Positions 1-6,900 of a stretch of DNA of 8,835 bases are shown one piece after another (positions within the stretch are counted from its first letter, which is position 1; each line of letters begins with the position of its first letter). The notes under the pieces were generated by a model. The model did no database searches. It was not told the origin of the DNA and saw nothing but the letters and a program-made list of their open reading frames with translations. Location of the stretch: contig JBLHKE010000301.1 in NCBI GenBank assembly GCA_047619485.1, forward strand, positions 1 to 8,835. The letters run 5' to 3'. Source of the DNA: JBLHKE01 sp047619485. GTDB taxonomy: Bacteria; Verrucomicrobiota; Verrucomicrobiia; Verrucomicrobiales; DEV007. A program made the translations under genes and the position numbers.

Positions 1-206
1 GAAGGAAGTTAATACCAGTCAGTTCGAATTAGGCACTACAAACCAGTTTGTGGAAAAGATATCGTTGATTATCAACTGGTTATGAGATTTACGACGACGA
101 AAAACATCAAAATAACTCAATTTCAGTCCGTAAATAAGAAACTTGGGCTAACCGTGACAGGTCACAACCTCGTCGATGTTTGTCACCTGCTGTAATTGAA
201 GTCCCA
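1..206. other. Gene-free AT-rich left flank
   Basis: I see no credible coding region in this stretch on either strand and no RNA gene. It is AT-rich compared with the rest of the window. The only structures are an inverted repeat at 41-81, described separately, and a short palindromic stretch GTGAC-AG-GTCAC near 153-164. It ends where the left terminal repeat of the transposon relic begins. The upstream neighbour gene lies outside the window. Confidence 0.6.
41..81. repeat. Inverted repeat with nested palindrome
   Basis: AACCAGTT at 41-48 is exactly reverse-complementary to AACTGGTT at 74-81. The loop contains a second perfect palindrome, GTTGAT-T-ATCAAC at 64-76, which overlaps the right arm, so the two pairings are mutually exclusive. 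No T-run follows, so it does not look like a standard intrinsic terminator. It may be an operator or chance; function is unknown. Confidence 0.4.
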
Positions 207-228
207 GTATGGTGCATTTAATCAGCCG
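207..228 (+). repeat. Left terminal inverted repeat of relic IS
   Basis: Begins GTATGGTG and ends TTAATCAGCCG. It matches the reverse complement of 554-575 at 20 of 22 positions (mismatches C/T and T/A in the middle). The relic transposase stop codon at 236-234 lies just inside it, as expected for the 3' end of an IS. Confidence 0.8.
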
Positions 229-233
229 GGGTC

Positions 234-494
234 TCACGCGGCCTCGCGATGGTAGTAGTTTAGCAGCCCGCCGACGCGTCTGCGCCTCCGCACGCCGGCG
301 TCCGACTTCGGTGGTGGTGGTGGTGGTGGTGGTGGTTCTGATAGCTAGCGCACCTCGGTGAAGCTGATTCACTTGCTGCCAAGCTGTTCCCGGAGCACCC
401 AGTTCTCTTCTCTCAAGTAATCGATCGCGTCCTCCTGCTGGCGATTGAGCCAACCCGCGGTGGTCAGGATAAGGAACTGTAGAGCTTGGGACAT
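234..494 (-). pseudogene. Transposase (DDE integrase type) remnant, core deleted
   Basis: Reading the minus strand from ATG at 494-492, the first 41 codons begin MSQALQFLILTTAGW and run through RQQEDAIDYLREEN to LREQLGSK. I recognise this as the N-terminus of a family of ~300-plus-residue helix-turn-helix/integrase-core transposases common in Planctomycetota and Verrucomicrobiota. An in-frame TGA at 371-369 follows where the family usually has Arg (CGA), and similarity seems to continue briefly (ISFTE). A second stop TAG lies at 347-345. The frame then runs through a poly-Pro stretch made by the trinucleotide repeat and ends with RRVGGLLNYYHREAA and TGA at 236-234, which resembles the family's C-terminus (GGLL.YY.REAA). 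Both ends are in the same frame 222 bases apart. The zinc-finger/HTH remainder and the whole DDE catalytic core are absent. Clearly non-functional; family naming is from memory. Confidence 0.75.
310..336 (+). repeat. (GGT)9 trinucleotide microsatellite
   Basis: Nine perfect tandem GGT units. It lies inside the relic IS between the retained N- and C-terminal transposase pieces, at or near the deletion junction. On the minus strand it reads as poly-Pro in the transposase frame, or poly-Thr in another frame. It probably arose by replication slippage after the gene died, and copy number could vary between strains. Confidence 0.9.
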
Positions 495-553
495 CCGGCG
501 AGCCTACCTGATACGCCGCGACCGGAGAAGGCCTGGTTCCAAGGGGGCTTCTT

Positions 554-575
554 CGGCTGATTAATTACACCATAC
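554..575 (-). repeat. Right terminal inverted repeat of relic IS
   Basis: On the minus strand this begins GTATGGTG and ends TTAATCAGCCG, pairing with 207-228. It lies 59 bases upstream of the relic transposase start codon at 494, a normal distance for a transposase leader. Confidence 0.8.
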
Positions 576-673
576 GGGGTTGATATCTTTTACATCCGAT
601 TAACAGCTCAGCCCCGAAACTTTCCTCAATCAACACTTCCAAACTCAGAAACCACACCTAAACTAACAGAGCG

Positions 674-699
674 ATCTGTCCGTTCCATCTGTCCGTTCC
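674..699 (+). repeat. Perfect 13-bp tandem duplication in the leader
   Basis: Two adjacent identical copies of ATCTGTCCGTTCC, at 674-686 and 687-699, followed by a partial third echo (TGTCC). It lies ~100 bases upstream of the likely start codon and just ahead of the best promoter candidate. A paired regulator-binding site is possible, as is a simple slippage duplication; the sequence does not decide. Confidence 0.8.
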
Positions 700-711
700 G
701 TGTCCACTTTA

Positions 712-739
712 TTGTGGGAACTCCAAACTGCGGCATAAA
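712..739 (+). promoter_or_regulatory. Weak sigma70-like promoter candidate
   Basis: TTGTGG at 712-717 (3 of 6 to TTGACA) and CATAAA at 734-739 (4 of 6 to TATAAT) are separated by 16 bases. The position, ~60 bases before the start codon and just after the 13-bp duplication, is reasonable, but the match is poor. Confidence 0.2.
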
Positions 740-801
740 TCCACTAGCCACCTCTTTGCTCGTCTTGTGCGCTAGCAACTTGAATCCTCCTTATTTAAAT
801 T

Positions 802-924
802 TTGCACCATCAACTGAAATTTCGTCCCAAGCAGAAATGGTCACGATCACTACTGCCGTCTTGGATTATTCGAAGCATTGTTACGCTTACGATGCCCACT
901 TGGATTGCTATGGTGGCCTCAGGC
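802..924 (+). other. Predicted N-terminal signal peptide
   Basis: Residues 1-41 have a basic start (K6, R8, K10, K12, R15), a mostly hydrophobic core (SLLPSWII, then IVTLTMPTWIAMVA) and a likely signal peptidase I site: V38-A39-S40, or A39-S40-G41 just before Q42. The mature protein would begin near GQTPVVTNN. The Arg at 24 and Pro at 32 within the core are not ideal. A Sec-type signal is still the best reading and fits the exported domains that follow. Confidence 0.65.
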
Positions 925-3900
925 CAGACCCCGGTCGTTACGAATAACGCGCCGGCAGAAGTGTTTGGGGGTGAGCAATTCTGCTTTGATCTGACCCTTT
1001 CAAATTCAGGTTCTCCTGGCTACAGCCCTTACATCCGTTTCATTATTCCGCCAGAAGTCACCGTTGATTCGGCGACGTGTCTGGGAATGGCGATCTCAGT
1101 CACCACTGTGGGCACCTTCCCTGCTGCCCCTGGCAATCAATTGACAGATCCACTCACGGGAACAGCGGTCACTGGCACTTCAGGCGAAACTTTTGTGCTT
1201 TTTCAGCTTCTGGAAGGAGCCCTTGTGGCGGGCGGGCCGGACACCGTTATCGAAGTCTGTGCTTCCATCGCCAGCTTTACGGGAATTGGGAGGGCGCTGG
1301 ACCTTAAAACCGAGCCTGTTTATCAGTTGGGCGATACCCCAACGGGCAGCAACGGCCCAATCGTTGGCTCGCGTGCGACGAGCACGGTGATCCCCACAGT
1401 GATGACATTCGCCTCGGCTAACGACGCGCCCGAGGGCGAAACCCCACCCGGAGCCAGTTTTCAGACAACGTTTTCGTCCACGATAGACGTTGCCACAGGC
1501 TATACGGTTCACGATTTGGTGTTCGAAGAAACCCTTCATCCTGACCTCCAATTTGTCGGCCCGGTGATGATCACGGGTGGCACGGGTGGCCAAGTGACAA
1601 TGACACCATCGACGTCTTCCCCGGGAGGGCTTCTCCAGGTTCATTTCACTAACGCCACCGGAATGGCGTCAGCAGCCGACGTTACGATCTCCTATCCCGC
1701 CTATGTCACCGACGTGCTCGATGAGACGAACACGGGCTCTGTATACCTCATGAATACGCTCACCCTTGACGCAGAGTACCCTGACGATAATGCCCTTGTC
1801 CAACACCACGCCACCTCGGCCGTAACGGCTAAACATTTGGTCATCAGAAAAGGAGGATCGCCGGGATCCGCCGTGCCGGATGATACGATCACCTTTCAGC
1901 TTCAGTATGGGACAAGCGATTACGGTACGGTGTCGTCGCTCGAAATTGAGGACACGCTCCCAGACGGCCTCACGTTTGCCTCTCACCAAAGCGCGAACAT
2001 CAACGGTTCCTCGGTTATTGCTCCCGCGACCACCCTGAATGGCGACGGAACGACCGATATCTCCTACGATGTCACGGCAGTTACCGGAAACCTTCCGCCG
2101 GGCTCAACGGGAACCCTCGTTTACTCTGCTACGATCGATCAAGATTATAACCTCGGCGATCCGCTCCTAGCATCAGACGTTCTGACCAATCACGTCTCCG
2201 CGACCTATGATCTGACGGCAGGGACAAACGATGGAAGTGACGAAAGTGCGGCCGTGGTCAGCATAACGCCTGTTTCCCATTCAAAGACTATCATCAACCC
2301 GATAGCCCAGTATTACCCGGGCGACGTGGTTACCTTCAGACTGTCGATGAGCATCCCGTCTGGCGACACATCGAGCATCGTGTTCGAAGACTTCCTTCCC
2401 CTGCCTGTATTCGACGTGACAACGGTCAACACCACTTTTCCAGGAGGCGATATCCGTTACGCACCGACCAATACCCTCAGTTTGACGCCCAACTTTATCA
2501 CGACGGACGCCGCAACGAACTCCCTTAGAATAGATTGGCCGGACGTCGACACCACGTCCGCTCAAATTTTGGCAGTGGATGTAGACATCACAATCGCAGA
2601 TGAGCCTTTTACCAACGGCCTGTTTCTGAAGAACCTGTTTCAGGTGGCCACCGCGAACACACAAGGATCCCAAGCAGTTGGTCTAGCAGTAACGACGTTG
2701 AGCACCAGCGCTCCAGAGCTGGCCATTACCATGGGCGTTTTAGCCAGTGACAACCTTACAGCCGACGCCACCATCAGTCCCAGCCCGAGTACGCTTCCCA
2801 CGAATGGCAACATTTCGGCGTCCGATGCCGGGGACAACATCCAATACCAAATCACGGTGGAGAACGTTGGAGGCGCGCCCGCCCATGATGTCATTATCAC
2901 CGATCCAGCCCTTAGTGAATTAACAGGCCTCACCATCATTTCGGTAACCGATGGCGACGGTAGCCCCTTAGCCACATCGGGAAACCTCCATACCGGTCTG
3001 ACATTGACTGATGGCCTTGCCATAAATGATGGCACGATAGGCGCCCCCTATTCTACGGACACTGCGATTGTCACTTTCGCCTACACCTTGGACGGTCAGG
3101 TAACACCTGGACAGGTCATTGAAAATACAGCTTCGGCAATCTGGAGTTCGCAGCCAGGAGCCGTTCCCTTTCCAGAGATAAGTGATCGTGCCACGGTGAC
3201 CATCGCGACCCCGGCCATAGTCACCATGTTTGATTCGGTAACACCGGAGTCGGCTGGCCCTGGCCTGATCACCAGCGGTGATACGGTAACCTACCGCACC
3301 ATTGTAACCTTACCCGAGGGCACTACACCGGATTTAGTCCTTACCCACTACCTTCCCGCTGGCCTCAAATACCTTGCGGGCACAGTCACGGTAGGCACGA
3401 CTGGTTTTACTGGCTCTGTCGATTCGGCTCCAACCGTTGGCACAACTGGCACAGTGGTAACCGGACAGACGTTGACCATTGAATTTGATTCACCGGTCAA
3501 CACAGTGGTCACGGGCGACAACAACCGTGGCAACAACAGCTTCGTGGTCGATGTGAAAGCGTTGGTCGAAGGCGATTCGGCCGCCAACGACGGGCTTCCA
3601 TCAATTCAAACCAAGACCAACACCGCCATTCTCAATTTCACAGGGAATGCCAGCATCGCCCAAGATACCGCTAGCATTGACTTTGCTGAGCCTGACCTCG
3701 TGATCACCAAATCCATGTCCCCTGACTCCGGCATCGACGCTGGGGATACGGTGACGATCACTCTAACCGTTACAAACAACGGCACCGCACCGGCTTATGA
3801 TATCGTCCTGACAGACACACTCAACGATGACGGAGCTCTTCTTGACCTCAATTCCGTCTTCGAGAGCACCACGCCGGTTGGGTTTACCTACAACTATGCG

Positions 3901-6900
3901 AATCCAACGGTTACTTATATAGGTGCGTCCTCTCTCGCCTCTGGCGCCAGCTCTGTATTTACATTCACGGCAGACGTTCGCGGGGATGTGCTAAGTGGAT
4001 CTTCATTCTCGAATGCGGCATCAGCTACGGGCGACAGCCAGTTCGGCGCCGTGGCTGAGGAACGTACCACGAACGACACGGATTCCGCCCTCGTGCTCAT
4101 CACGGCCCTTCCCGGTGCTGTCGATGACACCGGCAGCACCGACGAGGACAGCGTGCTCACCATGGTCGATCCAGGCGGAGCCGAGACCAGCCTGCTCGGC
4201 AACGACACCGGCAGCAGTCTGTCCGTCGTCGGCTCCGACTCCTCAAGTACGATGGGTGCCACGGTCAACGTCAATCCCGGCGGTACATTCACCTATAACC
4301 CAACCGGCGCTCCGACCTTGCAGGCCTTGCCGCAAGGCACACCGGTGGTCGACACGTTCACCTACACCATCACCGACTCGATTGTGGTGCAAAACGGGCG
4401 ATTCATCAGAGTCCAGAACAACGGCACGGCGTCCCGCCGCATGGACATCGGCGAGGTCGAGGTCTTCGCGCCCGGCGTCACTCCCGCGGTCGACAATGCG
4501 GGCGGTAGCGGGGCCTTGAACCCGACCACCGACCTCGCGACCTTAGCCAACGGTGCTAGCGTTCACTCGCAGACCACCAACCAGCCGCACGGCTTCAATA
4601 ACACCACGATCATCAATGGCACCGAGAACACGGGGGCGGTCTGGTCGACCAATGGCGTCGCCAACTTCGTCATCATCGACCTCGGATCGAGCATGGACGT
4701 CGAGACCGTCCGCGTGCACCAGCGCAACGACGGCTGCTGCCAGGATCGCTTGCGGGACTTTACCGTGTCCGTGCTCGCAGACAGTGGAGGGAGCCCTGGT
4801 GCTGTCGTGACGAGTGCGGTTTTCCCCACCCAGCCGACGACCAACCGCTTCGGCGAGGTAACGCTGCGGGGCTTCGGGGCGACCGATACGGCGACCGTCT
4901 CCATCGACGTCACCGGTGTCAACGATGCACCCGTGGCCAACAACGCGACCTACGTCGTCCAGGAAGACGGCCCGCCGCTCAGCTCCCAAGCGATGACCGG
5001 CAGCGACGTCGACATGCCCGACCCGCTCACCTTCAGTACCACCACTTCGCCGGCCATGGGGAGCCTGGTGGACAATGGCAACGGCACCTTCACCTTCGAT
5101 CCGAACGGTGAATTCGAATCGCTCGGTCAAGGGCAACCGGCCCTCGTCAGCTTTGATTTCGAGGTTGAAGATTCCAATGGCGCGACCGACACCGGTACGA
5201 TCACCATCATCGTTCAGGGCGTCAACGATGACCCAACGCCGATGCCCGACGGCGAGACTACCGACGAGGACACCCTGCTCACCGTCCTGGCGGCCGCCGG
5301 CCTGCTGAGCAACGACAGCGACACCGACGGCGACGCGATCGGCGTGCAGTCGATCGACACCACCGGCACGGTGGGCGCAGTGGTCGCCGACTTGATGAAC
5401 CTCAAGCTCGGCGCCGGCTTGAGCGGCAGTTTCTACGACTTTAACGGGCCGAACCCGAACTCGATCGGCGGCAACGACACCGGCAACCAGACCGCGCTGC
5501 TGCTGCCGCTGCCGGATCCCGGCGAGTTCGTGCTGAAGCGCCTCGGCCTGACGCCGTCGGCGACGGTGATCACGCCGCGGGTCGATTTCGGCACGGGTAC
5601 GAACACCACCCAAGGCGACGGCAGCGTGCTCAACCGCGGCGGCTTCTCCAGTGGCGGTGTGCCACCATGGCAGGGCCTGTTCAACAACGTCGGCGAGACA
5701 GCGGACATGGACGGTGACCAGATCGCAGCGACCTGGTGCGGCAAGATCAACATCACCACCACGGGCAATTACACCTTTACCACCCGCAGCGATGACGCCA
5801 CGATTCTGTTCATCGATGGGGTTCGGGTGGTCGACAACAACAACTTCCAGGGGATGACCAACCGCTCCGGCACTGTGACGGGACTGACCGCCGGAATGCA
5901 CGACATCTCCATCGGCGGCTACGAAGGCGGCGGTGGCGCGGGGATGCAGGCCTCCTACGAAGGTCCGGATACGGCGGCGACCCGCATCATTATCCCGCCG
6001 ACCGTGTTGTTCAACGATGTGGTGACACCAGGCAGCTTCGTCTCCGGCGGCCTGCGCGGCGACTACTTCGACACCAACAACTCCGGCACCAACGGCCTGA
6101 CCTTCGGGTTTAACGTCGACGAGTTTCTGCTGTTCGACGCACCAGCCAGCATCGACCTCGCCATCCAGTCGCTGTTCCCGACTGCCAGCGACGTGCTTTC
6201 GCCGCGCATCGACTTCGGCAACGACACCTCAGTCATACCGGGCGACGGCAGCAACCCAGAACGTGGCGGCATTCAGGGTAACATCTACGGCGGCATTGGC
6301 GTCACACTCGACCAGGATCAGGTCGGCGGCGCATGGAGCGGCTCGCTGTTCGTCCCCGAGACCGCGGACTTCCGCATCTGGCAACGCGTCGACGACGGCG
6401 GCACGGTGTTGATCGATGTCGACGGCAACGGCTCGGTGCACGACGCGGGAGATTTCGCCATCGGTCAGGGCAACGCCGACGGCACGGTGACGCTCAGCGC
6501 GGGCGCGCACAAGATTGTGGTCGGCGCGCGCGAGGGCGGCGGCAACCACCGCATGGTCGTCAGCTGGCAGCAGCTCACCGGCACTAACCCCTTCCCGCGC
6601 GAGGTCATCCCGCCGCAGAACCTGCTTCTGCCCGGCACCGGCATGGTCGGCGACGGCTCGTTCACCTACGATCCGAACGGCAACTTCGAGTCGCTCAACG
6701 TCGGTGACAGCGCGATGACGACCTTCACCTACGACGTCGTTGATCCGTTCGGCAACACCGTCACCGAGACCGTCACGATGACCATCACCGGCGTGAACGA
6801 CCCGCCGACACTGACGACACCGATCCCCGACCAGGAGATCTTCACCAGCAGCCCGACGCTCGACCTGCCGCTGTTCCCGCACTTCGAGGACGTCGACAAC

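Larger units (their letters stand above)
207..575 (-). mobile_element. Internally deleted insertion sequence (MITE-like relic)
   Basis: A 369-bp element bounded by 22-bp terminal inverted repeats at 207-228 and 554-575. Read from the minus strand it has a right terminal repeat, a ~59-base leader, the first ~41 codons of a transposase, a short low-complexity middle containing a trinucleotide repeat, the last ~13 codons of the same kind of transposase, and the left terminal repeat. The catalytic core is missing, so the element cannot move by itself but could have been mobilised in trans by a full copy. No clear target-site duplication is visible: the flanks read CCCA on the left and GGGG on the right. 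This fits an old insertion or degenerate ends. The boundaries come from the inverted repeats. The family is inferred from the transposase ends and was not searched. Confidence 0.78.
576..801. other. Leader region upstream of the giant gene
   Basis: Non-coding stretch between the relic IS and the start of the giant gene. It contains a 13-bp tandem duplication (674-699) and a weak sigma70-like promoter candidate (712-739). No strong Shine-Dalgarno sequence precedes the TTG at 802; the sequence just before it is CCTCCTTATTTAAAT, which has the anti-SD sense. A 77-codon open frame from GTG 714 overlaps the gene start, but its product resembles nothing I know and I regard it as chance. No riboswitch or RNA gene was recognised. 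Confidence 0.5.
5221..6795 (+). other. Cadherin-like domain 3, interrupted by two PA14 domains
   Basis: The opening part is at residues 1474-~1536: VNDDPTPMPDGETTDED, AAGLLSNDSDTDGDAIGVQS and TTGTVGAVV. The second part is at ~1944-1998: GMVGDGSFTYDPNGNFESL, TTFTYDVVDPFGNTVTETV and TGVNDPP. In the intact domain 2 the equivalents of these parts are contiguous. About 400 residues, containing both PA14 domains, are inserted before the GSFTYDPNG strand. Confidence 0.75.

Noticed and set aside
148..453. 101-residue open frame on the minus strand with a run of nine Thr
   Set aside because: It lies across the relic IS in a frame different from the transposase; the Thr run is the (GGT)9 microsatellite. 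The N- and C-terminal transposase similarity is in another frame.
714..947. 77-residue open frame on the plus strand overlapping the start of the giant gene
   Set aside because: No recognisable domain or signal peptide, no SD sequence, and it overlaps the signal-peptide frame of the giant gene. It was also considered as a frameshifted N-terminus, but its product does not look like an export signal.
4543..5901. 452-codon open frame on the minus strand
   Set aside because: It is antisense to high-GC repeat-rich coding DNA, where stop-free antisense frames are expected. The product is low-complexity, His/Arg/Val/Gly-rich, with no recognisable domain.
6619..6654. Possible sortase-like motif in LLLPGTGMVG
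   Set aside because: It is not LPxTG in the right spacing, and it lies in the interior of the protein without a following hydrophobic helix and basic tail. It is the linker after the second PA14 domain.
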